Shown in pieces: positions 25,105 through 33,262 of a stretch of 36,451 nt of DNA (position 1 is its first letter; each line of letters opens with the position of its first letter). Under the pieces are notes generated by a model. The model was not told the origin of the DNA and made no database searches. It saw only the letters and a program-made list of their open reading frames with translations. The stretch comes from Arthrobacter sp. ZGTC131 (lineage in GTDB: Bacteria > Actinomycetota > Actinomycetes > Actinomycetales > Micrococcaceae), in NCBI RefSeq assembly GCF_002929275.1, contig NZ_PJIK01000014.1, positions 1 to 36,451 on the forward strand. Reading direction: 5' to 3'. A program made the translations under genes and the position numbers.

Positions 25105-25884
25105 ATGACTACACGTGCGACCATTGCACGCCACCGCGCCGAGGTCACCAAGACCAACTCGCTGGCCGTCATTGCCAAGGCCGTCGGCGACAACGCCGGT
25201 GGAGTAGGCCGCCAGGCCGCAGTTATCGCTGCTGCTTCCGGACTCGTTCTGACCAGCGGCATCGCCGCCAACGCCGCTGAGACCAACGTTCAGCGCGAAT
25301 CGGCTCCGGCTTCCGCCCTTGAGGTTCAGTCTGCTGCGCCGGCAACCATTTCCGCCGCCTCCAGCATCGCCATCTCCTACGAGAAGCCCGCTGTCTCCAC
25401 CACGCCGGCTCCCGTCGTCGAGGCCCCCAAGCCCGTCGTCAAGGTTCAGGAAGCGGCTCCCGCGGCCCCGGCCCCCGCTGCTGCTCCGGCAGTGGAGACC
25501 AAGACCGCCGTCGCGGCCTCCGCGCCGGCAGCGCCGAAGACCACCACCGCCAGCGGCAAGGGCGCCTCCATCGCCGCTGCTGCTTACGCTCAGCTGGGTG
25601 TTTCGCAGGACTGCACCGCGCTGGCGACCAACTCCCTCGCCGCCGTGGGCGTCAACTACCACGGCTGGCCGGCAGGTTACCTGTCCCTCGGCCGTACGGT
25701 CAGCGCCGCTGAGGCCCAGCCGGGCGACCTCGCCTACTACCAAAACGGCGGCATGGGCATGGCCCACATCGCGGTGTACGTCGGCAACGGCCAGGCTGTG
25801 CACGGCGGCTGGAACGGCGGAACCACCGCACTGTTCAGCGTCAACGTCGGCTCCGGCCCGGTCTTCATCCGCGTCGGCGGCTAA
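25105..25884 (+). CDS. Secreted NlpC/P60-like hydrolase, divergent
   Basis: A 259-residue protein whose first 58 residues align without gaps to the upstream hydrolase (ARHRA at 8-12, GRQAAVIAAASGL at 35-47, ANAAE at 55-59). ISYEKPAVST is at 90-99, followed by a Pro/Ala/Val-rich linker to about 148. The catalytic domain is compact: Cys170 in SQDCTAL, PGDLAYYQNGG, His221 in MAHIAVYVG and His233 as a likely third residue. The usual YxWGGxxP segment before the Cys is missing and the helix after it (ATNSLAAVGV) is altered, so substrate or activity may differ. A GAAAGAGAGAAA site precedes the ATG and a strong terminator follows the stop. Confidence 0.88.
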   Translation: MTTRATIARHRAEVTKTNSLAVIAKAVGDNAGGVGRQAAVIAAASGLVLTSGIAANAAETNVQRESAPASALEVQSAAPATISAASSIAISYEKPAVSTTPAPVVEAPKPVVKVQEAAPAAPAPAAAPAVETKTAVAASAPAAPKTTTASGKGASIAAAAYAQLGVSQDCTALATNSLAAVGVNYHGWPAGYLSLGRTVSAAEAQPGDLAYYQNGGMGMAHIAVYVGNGQAVHGGWNGGTTALFSVNVGSGPVFIRVGG

Positions 25885-25906
25885 GGCTAAAGCCCAAGGC
25901 TTCGAA

Positions 25907-25937
25907 GGGACCCCTGCCATTGTGGCGGGGGTCCTTT
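25907..25937 (+). terminator. Intrinsic terminator after the hydrolase cluster
   Basis: GGACCCCTGCCA pairs with TGGCGGGGGTCC (one G-T pair) around a short loop, followed by TTTT. It starts 23 bases after the second NlpC/P60 gene. Confidence 0.88.
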
Positions 25938-26106
25938 TGCGTCCCCTCGTGCGAATCCGGTCCGACACGTGACGGCCGTCCGCGCCCCCGATTCGCTCAT
26001 ATGCCCCGTCAGTGTTTACTCTTGTGGTGTCGATCCATAGCCCGGACAAGCAGAGGGCAGCCGGCCCTCGCGCCTCTGCCGGGTGCGGCCGTGAAGAGGT
26101 ATGTGC

Positions 26107-26607
26107 ATGCGCACTCTCGTTCTGAATGCTGGATATGAACCGCTGGCGGTAGTCACCTTCCGCCGGGCGCTGGTCCTTGTGCTCACCGGAAAAGCAAGCG
26201 TGGTGGCCGAAGGCGACGATCCTGTCGTCGGGCCGCAGGACATCATGGGCCGCCCGTCCGTGATTCTCCTCAACCGCTACATCCGGCCACGGTACAACAT
26301 GATCACCGCCGTGAGCCGCCGGGGGGTCCTCCGCCGGGACGGTCACCGGTGTGCATACTGCGGCAAGGCAGCACACACCATAGACCATGTACAGCCGAAG
26401 TCCAGGGGCGGTGCCGACTCTTGGGAGAACCTCGTCGCGGCCTGCCTCCGCTGCAATAACGTCAAGGGCGACCACACCCCCGGCGAAATGGGCTGGAAGC
26501 TCCGGTTCGTGCCGGCGCCTCCCGTGGGCACCATCTGGCAGATTAAGGAACTGGAGAAGCCCACGCCGGCGTGGGATCCCTTCCTGCTTCCGGAGACTGC
26601 CGCCTGA
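26107..26607 (+). CDS. HNH endonuclease family protein
   Basis: A 166-residue protein with a conserved N-terminal region (MRTLVLNAGYEPLAVV..RALVLVLTGKA) and a C-terminal HNH domain: zinc-binding CAYC (82-85) and CLRC (113-116), catalytic DH (93-94) in IDHVQPKSRGG, and Asn108 in ENLVAAC. This is the widespread stand-alone actinobacterial HNH type, not a homing endonuclease in an intron; its cellular role is not established. The ATG at 26107 is chosen over 26101 because AGAGG lies seven bases upstream. Nothing else in the operon marks it as part of a restriction or phage system. Confidence 0.92.
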   Translation: MRTLVLNAGYEPLAVVTFRRALVLVLTGKASVVAEGDDPVVGPQDIMGRPSVILLNRYIRPRYNMITAVSRRGVLRRDGHRCAYCGKAAHTIDHVQPKSRGGADSWENLVAACLRCNNVKGDHTPGEMGWKLRFVPAPPVGTIWQIKELEKPTPAWDPFLLPETAA

Positions 26608-26631
26608 CCTGTGCCGCGTTAGGCTGGGTGG

Positions 26632-27240
26632 GTGGACTTCGACGCAATAGTTCTGGCCGGCGGGCGTTCCTCTCGCTTGGGCGGCACGCCCAAGTCCGGG
26701 TTGATATACGACGGCGCCACCCTCCTCGAGCGGTCGATCGCAGCTGCCGGCGGTGCGGGGCGAATCGTGGTGGTGGGCCCAGAACCGGCCGGCCTTCCGG
26801 CCGGCGTGCTGAGTTGCCGTGAGGATCCGCCCTTTGCCGGACCGGCGGCGGCCATCGCCGCCGGACTGGCCAGCCTCCGGCGGGCCCGGGCGGCAAATGA
26901 GGCCAATGCCGAGCTGGTCCTGGTCCTGGCATGTGACATGCCGCGGGCAGCGGACGCTGTCCGTGCGCTCCGGGAGGCCGCCGGTGCAGCCGATGTCGGC
27001 AGTGTCATGGCCTCGTCCCCGGACGGAAGGTTGCAGCCGCTGGCCGGGTTTTACCGCACAGCTGCGCTACAACGCGCCGTTGACGACGCCCGGGCGGGCG
27101 GGACGCTGACGCATGGGTCAGTTTTCGCTCTCCTTGCTAGGCTGGACGTGCAGGCTGTCACCGTCCCTGCTGGCTCCACGGATGACGTGGATACATGGGA
27201 CGATGCCGCCGCACTAGGAGTGGCCGCGCGGGAGCAATGA
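26632..27240 (+). CDS. mobA: Molybdenum cofactor guanylyltransferase
   Basis: A 202-residue NTP-transferase that would attach GMP to molybdopterin to form the MGD cofactor. The nucleotide-binding signature LAGGRSSRLGGTPK spans 8-21, the PEDPPF-like REDPPFAGPAAAIAAGL follows, and the metal-binding Asp is in LACDMPRA. The tail TVPAGSTDDVDTWDDAA matches the family end (D-x-DTW-D). The start is GTG at 26632, 25 bases after the HNH stop. It opens a cluster with DUF6457, moeA and fdhD, consistent with supplying MGD to a formate dehydrogenase. Confidence 0.9.
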   Translation: MDFDAIVLAGGRSSRLGGTPKSGLIYDGATLLERSIAAAGGAGRIVVVGPEPAGLPAGVLSCREDPPFAGPAAAIAAGLASLRRARAANEANAELVLVLACDMPRAADAVRALREAAGAADVGSVMASSPDGRLQPLAGFYRTAALQRAVDDARAGGTLTHGSVFALLARLDVQAVTVPAGSTDDVDTWDDAAALGVAAREQ

Positions 27241-27286
27241 TCCGCATCCGCAGCGCCGCAGCAGCAGTCGAGTTTTGGAGGCAGGC

Positions 27287-27637
27287 ATGAAAAGCCAGGA
27301 CGAAACCCTTGAAGAGTGGTGCCGGCTGCTGCTGCGGGCTTTCGAGCTCGAGGACGTGGAGGTGGACATCAATGAGGTACTGTCCCTCGCTGGGGTCGCG
27401 GCGCACTCGGTGGTGCGGCCGGCCGCTCCGCTGACCACTTTCATTGCCGGGTTTGCCGCCGGTCTTGCTTCCGGTTCCGGCCAGGCCGCCAATGCCCCGT
27501 CGATGAAGGCCGCCATGGACGTGGCGCGTTCCCTGTCCCAGGCGTACGCGGCGGACGAGCCTCAGGGCACCGCCGTTCCGTCCGCTGCCGACGGGGCAGC
27601 CGGCGTTCCGGCTCCCAGCAGGACACCGGGGGAATGA
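27287..27637 (+). CDS. DUF6457 domain protein
   Basis: A 116-residue soluble protein. The first 90 residues form a compact, mostly helical domain (ETLEEWCRLLLRAFELEDVEVDINEVLSLAG, HSVVRPAAPLTTFIAGFAAG), followed by an Ala/Pro/Ser-rich tail. Members of this small family are found in molybdopterin gene clusters of actinobacteria, as I recall, and no activity is known. GGAGGC five to ten bases upstream supports the ATG at 27287. Its TGA overlaps the moeA ATG by four bases (ATGA), so translation of the two is coupled. Confidence 0.85.
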   Translation: MKSQDETLEEWCRLLLRAFELEDVEVDINEVLSLAGVAAHSVVRPAAPLTTFIAGFAAGLASGSGQAANAPSMKAAMDVARSLSQAYAADEPQGTAVPSAADGAAGVPAPSRTPGE

Positions 27638-29031
27638 CCGCCCCTGCCGATCCCCCCTCCGCCGACGCCGCTCCGGAGGCTGACGCGCCCGCCAAGCACC
27701 TGGCACACACGTGGGAAGAAGCCCGGCAGGCAGCCTTTGACTGTGCTTCCCCCATCCCTCCGGGCCCCGTTGCGCTGCGCGCGGCGTTGGGGCGGACCTT
27801 GGCTGCCGACATCACCGCCCTGCAGGACATGCCGCACTATGCGTCCTCGGCGATGGACGGATGGGCCGTCAACGGCACAGGGCCCTGGATCCTGGCCGAC
27901 CCCGGGCAGCGGCTTGCGCCGCACCAGGCCAGCGTCATTGTGACGGGCGGGCTCATCCCGCCGGGCGCCAAGGCCGTGTTGCGCAGCGAAAGCGGAGTCA
28001 TGTCCACGGACGATGACGGCCTTCCCGTGCTGGCTCTGGGCGGCACGGCGCGGCCCGGCGAACCCCGCAACGGCCAGCACATCCGCAAAGCCGGCGAGGA
28101 GGCCGCGGCCGGCGACGTGCTGGTGAAGGCCGGTGCCACGCTTAATCCCGCCCAGCTGGCCCTGGCTGCCCTCGCCGGTTATGACGACGTTGCGGTCCTC
28201 GGCAAACCGGTGGTGAAACTCGTGCTGACGGGCGCAGAGGTGGTGGACCACGGCCTGCCGGTCCCGGGGCAGGTGCGGGACACCTTCGGCCCCCAGCTGG
28301 CATCGGTGGTGGATATGTTGGGCGGGCTCTGCACCGAACAGGTCCGGATCGGGGACAGCTACGGCGAGTGGCTCGAAGCGCTCGAGGACGCCGGTGACGC
28401 CATCCCCGGTGACGGTGCGGCATCCGTCCTTCCGCCCGACGTCGTGATCACCACCGGAGGCACCGGACGGTCCGGGACGGACCATTTCAGGCGGGCCGTG
28501 GCGGAACTCGGCGGACGGCTGGTGATCGACGGCGTGGCCATGCGGCCGGGACACCCGGCCGTCCTTGCGGAATTGCCGGACGGACGTTTCGTGCTCGGAC
28601 TGCCCGGGAACCCGCTGGCCGCCATGATGGCGCTGTCCACGGTGGGCGCGCCGCTACTTGCTGCCCTGGGCCACGGTGCCATGCCGCCCGTGCAGGACGT
28701 CCCCTGCGGAACCATGATCGATCCCGACCCCGGCAGGACACGCCTCATGCCGTTCCGGCTCCTCTACGGCATGGCCTCACCCGCCCAGCACACGGGGCCC
28801 GGCATGATGCGGGGCCTGGCATCTGCCGACGGTGTCATGGTGGTCCCGCCGCACGGGGTGCAGCTCGGCGAAATGGTCCCGGCCTTCGCCCTGCCGTGGG
28901 GGCCCGCCATCCCCGAACCGACAAAGACAGAATCCAAGCCCAAGGCGCCGGCCCGGAAAACCGGAAGCCGTTCCTCCGGCAAGCCGGCAGCGCAGGACGG
29001 GCCCGTGGACTGGAGCGCGCTGCTCGATTGA
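27634..29031 (+). CDS. moeA: Molybdopterin molybdotransferase
   Basis: A 465-residue MoeA that inserts molybdate into adenylylated molybdopterin. Domains in order: N-terminal dimerisation region (HTWEEARQAAFDCA, LPHYASSAMDGWAV-like PHYASSAMDGWAV), VIVTGGLIPPGAKAVLR, the MPT-binding MoCF fold with VVITTGGTGRSGTDHF, VAMRPGHPAVLAELPDGRFVLGLPGNPLAAM, and the C-terminal beta domain. The first 24 residues and the last 45 (KTESKPKAPARKTGSRSSGK) are low-complexity tails not seen in the core family. It overlaps DUF6457 by four bases. Confidence 0.95.
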   Translation: MTAPADPPSADAAPEADAPAKHLAHTWEEARQAAFDCASPIPPGPVALRAALGRTLAADITALQDMPHYASSAMDGWAVNGTGPWILADPGQRLAPHQASVIVTGGLIPPGAKAVLRSESGVMSTDDDGLPVLALGGTARPGEPRNGQHIRKAGEEAAAGDVLVKAGATLNPAQLALAALAGYDDVAVLGKPVVKLVLTGAEVVDHGLPVPGQVRDTFGPQLASVVDMLGGLCTEQVRIGDSYGEWLEALEDAGDAIPGDGAASVLPPDVVITTGGTGRSGTDHFRRAVAELGGRLVIDGVAMRPGHPAVLAELPDGRFVLGLPGNPLAAMMALSTVGAPLLAALGHGAMPPVQDVPCGTMIDPDPGRTRLMPFRLLYGMASPAQHTGPGMMRGLASADGVMVVPPHGVQLGEMVPAFALPWGPAIPEPTKTESKPKAPARKTGSRSSGKPAAQDGPVDWSALLD

Positions 29032-29107
29032 GCCGGTGAACGTTGGTATGCAGCCGCCTGGCTTGCAATGATGGAGGCATGAGCAGCCAATCAGCAGGAG
29101 TAGTCCA

Positions 29108-29980
29108 ATGGGGCGCGTGACGCAACGACGCAAGGTGCACCGCTACGTCATGGACGGCTCGCCGGCGGCACTGGAATTTCCCGTCCGGCATCGGGAGGAT
29201 GTGCTGGCCGTGGAGGAGCCCCTGGAGATCCGGCTGGGTGACCTTTCCTACTCCGTGACCATGCGCACCCCCGGGGATGACTTCGATCTGGTGGCGGGAT
29301 TCCTGGTGTCCGAGGGAGTCATCTGGAACCCGGATCAGCTGATCTCGCTGAGGTTCTGTGCGGGCGAGGACGAAAACGGCGTCCAGACGTTCAACGTGGT
29401 GGAAGCCCAGCTCAGGCCGGATGTCGCGTTGCCGGACACGGGCCGGCACGTGTACACGTCCAGTTCCTGCGGCATCTGTGGCACGGACTCGATCGACGCG
29501 GTTAGGAAGTCCTCGCATTTCAACCCGGCTGAGGACACCCTGACGGTGCCTCTTGGAACGCTCGCCTCCCTGCCGGACCTGCTCAGGGAGTCCCAGGCCG
29601 TCTTTGACAGCACCGGCGGGGTGCACGCTGCCGGCCTGTTCAGCATTGACGACGACGGCGGTGCCCGCCTCTTGTGCCTGCGCGAGGACGTGGGACGGCA
29701 CAACGCCGTGGACAAGGTGGTGGGCTGGGCCCTGCGTGAGCGGCGCCTGCCACTGAGCGGAACGGTGCTCCAGGTGTCCGGACGGGCGTCCTTTGAACTC
29801 GTGCAAAAGGCGGCGCTTGCCGGGATTCCCGTCCTTGCCGCCGTCAGCGCCCCGTCCAGCCTGGCCGCCGAGCTCGCCGAGTCCACCGGGATCACGCTGG
29901 CGGGCTTCAGCCGGGGAACCAGCCTGAACGTTTACGCAGGCTCCGGCCGCATCGCCATGCCCGCGCCACTGCCCCGGTAG
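29108..29980 (+). CDS. fdhD: Formate dehydrogenase accessory sulfurtransferase
   Basis: A 290-residue FdhD, which moves sulfur from a cysteine desulfurase to the molybdenum cofactor of formate dehydrogenase. The family signature SSSCGICGTDSID is at 118-130 with catalytic Cys121 and Cys124; EEPLEIRL, MRTPGDDFDLVAGFL, REDVGRHNAVDKVVG and VSGRASFELVQKAA are all intact. It follows moeA by 76 bases. No formate dehydrogenase gene is in the window. Confidence 0.96.
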   Translation: MGRVTQRRKVHRYVMDGSPAALEFPVRHREDVLAVEEPLEIRLGDLSYSVTMRTPGDDFDLVAGFLVSEGVIWNPDQLISLRFCAGEDENGVQTFNVVEAQLRPDVALPDTGRHVYTSSSCGICGTDSIDAVRKSSHFNPAEDTLTVPLGTLASLPDLLRESQAVFDSTGGVHAAGLFSIDDDGGARLLCLREDVGRHNAVDKVVGWALRERRLPLSGTVLQVSGRASFELVQKAALAGIPVLAAVSAPSSLAAELAESTGITLAGFSRGTSLNVYAGSGRIAMPAPLPR

Positions 29981-29992
29981 AGCCTTGGACCC

Positions 29993-30021
29993 TTGGTTAT
30001 TGCACCGAGACGCAGTAGATT
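29993..30021 (+). promoter_or_regulatory. Possible promoter of the alpha-mannosidase gene
   Basis: TTGGTT (29993-29998) and TAGATT (30016-30021) are 17 bases apart. Matches to consensus are only moderate. Confidence 0.35.
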
Positions 30022-30024
30022 TTA

Positions 30025-30037
30025 TCCATCGAATGGA
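30025..30037. promoter_or_regulatory. Inverted repeat just after the mannosidase promoter, possible operator
   Basis: TCCAT-CGA-ATGGA is a perfect 13-base inverted repeat positioned where a transcription start would lie, a common place for a repressor site. No regulator gene is adjacent. Confidence 0.35.
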
Positions 30038-30156
30038 CACGTTGATCCGCTTTTCAAGGCAGTTAGCCTGCCGGGATACCAGCTGACAGCCCCGCCCATG
30101 CCCGCAACATAAGCCAGCACTGCGCGCTCCAGCTTCAAGCATTAAAGAGGAACACA

Positions 30157-33100
30157 TTGCACGACGACCGCCGGATCACGGAAGTCCGTCTCGACCGCTT
30201 TCTCCGGGAGCGGCTCACCCCAGCGATCTACACGCGAAGCACACCGCTTGCGCTCACCAGCTGGGACGTCCCGGATGAACCCGTTCCCGTGATGGAAGCG
30301 CTGCGGCAGGAGTTCCTGCCGCAGGAACACGGTGCCCCCTGGGGCCGGCCGTGGGGCACCAAGTGGCTTAGGCTCCAGGGCGAGGTGCCGGACTCCTGGG
30401 GCACCGCACCGGACACCGAGGTGGAGATCGTGGTGGACTTGGGGTTCACCACGGAGATCCCCGGATTCCAGTGCGAAGGGATTGCCTGGCGGCCGGACGG
30501 CAGCATCGTCAAGGCCATATCGCCGCGCAACCAGCACATTCCGCTGAAGCTCCTGGGCAGCGGCATGGCTGTGGACTTCTATGTCGAGGCGGCAGCCAAC
30601 CCCGACGTCGCCCAGGGCTGGAGCTTCGCGGCCACCCCTTACGGCGACAAGGCCACGGCGGGCACGCAGCCCCAGTACCGGCTGGGCAGCATTGCCATTG
30701 CCGAACTGAACCGGTCCGTGTGGGAGCTCCAGCAGGACGTCTGGACGCTGAGCGGCCTGATGCACGAGCTGCCCACGGAACTGCCGAGGCGCCACGAAAT
30801 CCTCCGCGCCCTGGAACGGATGATGGACGTCATGGACCCGGACGACGTCGCGGGGACCGCCGCAGCCGGCCGGGCCGCCCTGGCCGAGGTCCTGGCCAGG
30901 CCCGCCTACGCCTCCGCCCACCAACTGCTCGCCACGGGCCACGCGCACATCGACTCCGCGTGGCTGTGGCCCGTCCGGGAGACCATGCGCAAGTGTGCCC
31001 GGACATTCTCGAACGTGGTTGCCCTCATGGATGAGGATCCCGACTTCGTGTTCTCCTGCTCCTCCGCGCAGCAGCTGGCCTGGATTAAGGAGTTCTACCC
31101 GGAGCTGTTCGGGCGCATCCGCGAGAAGGTCACCTCCGGCCAGTTCGTCCCGGTGGGCGGCATGTGGGTGGAATCGGACACCAACATGCCCGGCGGGGAG
31201 GCCATGGCCCGGCAGTTCCTCGAAGGCAAGAGCTTCTTCCTTGACGAGTTCGGCGTCGAATGCCGGGAAGCCTGGCTTCCCGATTCCTTCGGCTACTCCG
31301 CCGCCCTGCCGCAGATCGTCAAGGCCGCCGGCAGCCAGTGGTTCCTCACCCAGAAGATCTCCTGGAACCAGATCAACCGGATGCCGCACCACACCTTCAA
31401 CTGGGAGGGGATCGACGGCACACGGCTGTTCACCCACTTCCCGCCCGTTGACAGCTATAACTCCGAGCTCAGCGGCAGGGAACTCGCCCACGCCGAGCGC
31501 AACTACCGCGACCACGGGCACGGCACCATCTCCCTGGTCCCCTTCGGCTACGGTGACGGCGGCGGAGGACCCACGCGCGAAATGCTGGCCGCCGCCCACC
31601 GGGCGGCCGACCTCGAGGGTTCGCCCAAGGTCCGGCTCGGGTCCGCGAGCAGCTTCTTTGAACAGGCCCAGGCCGAGTACACGGCGCTGCCCGTCTGGGT
31701 GGGGGAGATGTACTTGGAGCTGCACCGCGGCACATACACCAGCCAGGCCCGCACCAAGCAGGGTAACCGGCGCAGCGAGCACCTCCTCCGGGAAGCCGAA
31801 CTGTGGTGTGCCACCGCCGCGGTCCGCTCGGGCGGGCAGTTCGCCTACCCGGCGGCCGAACTCAAGCGGCTGTGGCGGCTGGTGCTCCTGCAGCAGTTCC
31901 ATGACATCCTCCCCGGCAGCGCCATCGCGTGGGTGCACCAGGACGCGGAACGGAATTACGCCGCAGTGGCCAAGGGGCTTGAAGCGGTCATCGGCCAGGC
32001 AGCCGCGGCCGCCCTTGGCGAGGGCAACGAAGAGTTCCTGCTCAACGCGGGTCCGCATGAACGCAACGGCGTTCCCGCGCTCGCGGCCGCACCGGCCACC
32101 CGGCCGGTTGGATCCGTCCGGGCGACGGCGCACGAGGGCGGCTTCGTGCTGGACAACGGCATCATCCGTGCCGTGCTGGATGACAACGGACTGCTGACCT
32201 CGCTCCGTGACCACGCCGGGCGCCGCGAAGCCATCGCCCCGGGACAGGCGGGAAACCACCTGGAACTGCACCGCGACACGCCCAACGAATGGGACGCCTG
32301 GGACATCGACGAGTTCTACCGGCGGAACGTCACCTCGCTGACCGAAGCAGCCTCGGTGCGGCTGGAGCGGGCCGGTACTGACGCCGTCGTGGTGGTGGAA
32401 CGGCTCTTCGGTGCCTCCCGGATCACGCAGCGCGTCACGCTCGCGGCCGGCAGCGCCTCCCTGGGCATCTCCACGGACGTGGACTGGCAGGAGCGCGAGA
32501 AGCTGCTCAAGCTGGGCTTCCCGCTGGACCTCAGGGCGGACCGCTCAGCCGCGGAGACGCAGTTCGGTCACGTCTTCCGGCCCACGCACGTCAACACCTC
32601 CTGGGAGGCGGCGAAGTTCGAGATCTGCGCGCACCGCTGGATCCACGTGGCCGAGCCCGGCTACGGTGTGGCCATCGCCAATGCCTCCACGTACGGACAC
32701 GACGTCGCCCGGAACATCAGGGACGACGGCGGCACCACCACTACCGTCCGGCTCTCACTGCTGCGCGCGGCGAAGTTCCCGGACCCCGAAGCCGACCGCG
32801 GCCGGCACGTGCTGGACGTCTGGATCCGCCCGGGCGCCAGCATCGCGGAGGCCGTGGAGGAGGGCTACCGCGCCAACCTTGCGCCGCGGACCGTCAAGGG
32901 CGGGCACCCTGTTGAACCGCTCTTCACGGTGGACAACAAGGCACTGGTGATCGAAGCCGTGAAGCTGGCCGAGGACGGGTCCGGCGACGTCGTGGTGCGC
33001 CTGTACGAATCGCTCGGCAAACGCTCCGCCGGACGGCTCGCCGCCAACTTCGCTGCGACGGGAGTGCGGTCTGTGGACCTGCTCGAGCGGCCTGTCGACG

Positions 33101-33183
33101 CGCCGGGCGTTGTTACCGGGCGGGATTCCGCGGAACTGACCCTGCGGCCGTTCCAGCTGGTCACCCTCCGGTTTGCCCGCTAA
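30157..33183 (+). CDS. Alpha-mannosidase, glycoside hydrolase family 38
   Basis: A 1008-residue GH38 enzyme without a signal peptide, so probably cytosolic. An N-terminal region with KWLRLQGEVPDSW and GIAWRPDGS precedes the catalytic barrel, where ATGHAHIDSAWLWPVRET (259-276) provides metal ligands His264 and Asp266 or neighbours, and WLPDSFGYSAALPQI supplies the nucleophile Asp376. The middle helical domain has LLLQQFHDILPGSAI, and the C-terminal beta domains follow. It removes alpha-linked mannose from oligosaccharides; the source glycan is unknown. The TTG start has AGAGGA eight bases upstream. It has no transporter or regulator beside it and converges on the ABC transporter genes. Confidence 0.95.
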   Translation: MHDDRRITEVRLDRFLRERLTPAIYTRSTPLALTSWDVPDEPVPVMEALRQEFLPQEHGAPWGRPWGTKWLRLQGEVPDSWGTAPDTEVEIVVDLGFTTEIPGFQCEGIAWRPDGSIVKAISPRNQHIPLKLLGSGMAVDFYVEAAANPDVAQGWSFAATPYGDKATAGTQPQYRLGSIAIAELNRSVWELQQDVWTLSGLMHELPTELPRRHEILRALERMMDVMDPDDVAGTAAAGRAALAEVLARPAYASAHQLLATGHAHIDSAWLWPVRETMRKCARTFSNVVALMDEDPDFVFSCSSAQQLAWIKEFYPELFGRIREKVTSGQFVPVGGMWVESDTNMPGGEAMARQFLEGKSFFLDEFGVECREAWLPDSFGYSAALPQIVKAAGSQWFLTQKISWNQINRMPHHTFNWEGIDGTRLFTHFPPVDSYNSELSGRELAHAERNYRDHGHGTISLVPFGYGDGGGGPTREMLAAAHRAADLEGSPKVRLGSASSFFEQAQAEYTALPVWVGEMYLELHRGTYTSQARTKQGNRRSEHLLREAELWCATAAVRSGGQFAYPAAELKRLWRLVLLQQFHDILPGSAIAWVHQDAERNYAAVAKGLEAVIGQAAAAALGEGNEEFLLNAGPHERNGVPALAAAPATRPVGSVRATAHEGGFVLDNGIIRAVLDDNGLLTSLRDHAGRREAIAPGQAGNHLELHRDTPNEWDAWDIDEFYRRNVTSLTEAASVRLERAGTDAVVVVERLFGASRITQRVTLAAGSASLGISTDVDWQEREKLLKLGFPLDLRADRSAAETQFGHVFRPTHVNTSWEAAKFEICAHRWIHVAEPGYGVAIANASTYGHDVARNIRDDGGTTTTVRLSLLRAAKFPDPEADRGRHVLDVWIRPGASIAEAVEEGYRANLAPRTVKGGHPVEPLFTVDNKALVIEAVKLAEDGSGDVVVRLYESLGKRSAGRLAANFAATGVRSVDLLERPVDAPGVVTGRDSAELTLRPFQLVTLRFAR

Positions 33184-33222
33184 GGGCGCAGCCGGAAGTC
33201 ACTGCGGCGATGACTGCGGGAC

Positions 33223-33255
33223 GTCTGCCGAAAGTCTGCCAGGAGTCTGCCGGAA
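33223..33255. repeat. Three 11-base direct repeats between convergent genes
   Basis: GTCTGCCGAAA, GTCTGCCAGGA and GTCTGCCGGAA lie end to end in the short gap after the mannosidase. The shared core is GTCTGCC. Significance unknown; no hairpin terminator is evident here. Confidence 0.6.
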
Positions 33256-33262
33256 CCAGCGG

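Noticed and set aside
24409-26475. Long open frame (688 codons) on the minus strand opposite the P60 and HNH genes
   Set aside because: Composition is Gly/Arg/Asp-rich with no domain, and the plus strand carries clear catalytic motifs. It is a by-product of GC-rich codons.
26107-26607. HNH endonuclease considered as part of a restriction, phage or homing element
   Set aside because: No methyltransferase, specificity subunit, phage gene or intron boundary nearby. It matches a stand-alone chromosomal HNH family.
30142-32271. 709-codon open frame antisense to the mannosidase
   Set aside because: No recognisable motif and fully covered by a GH38 gene with intact active site on the other strand.
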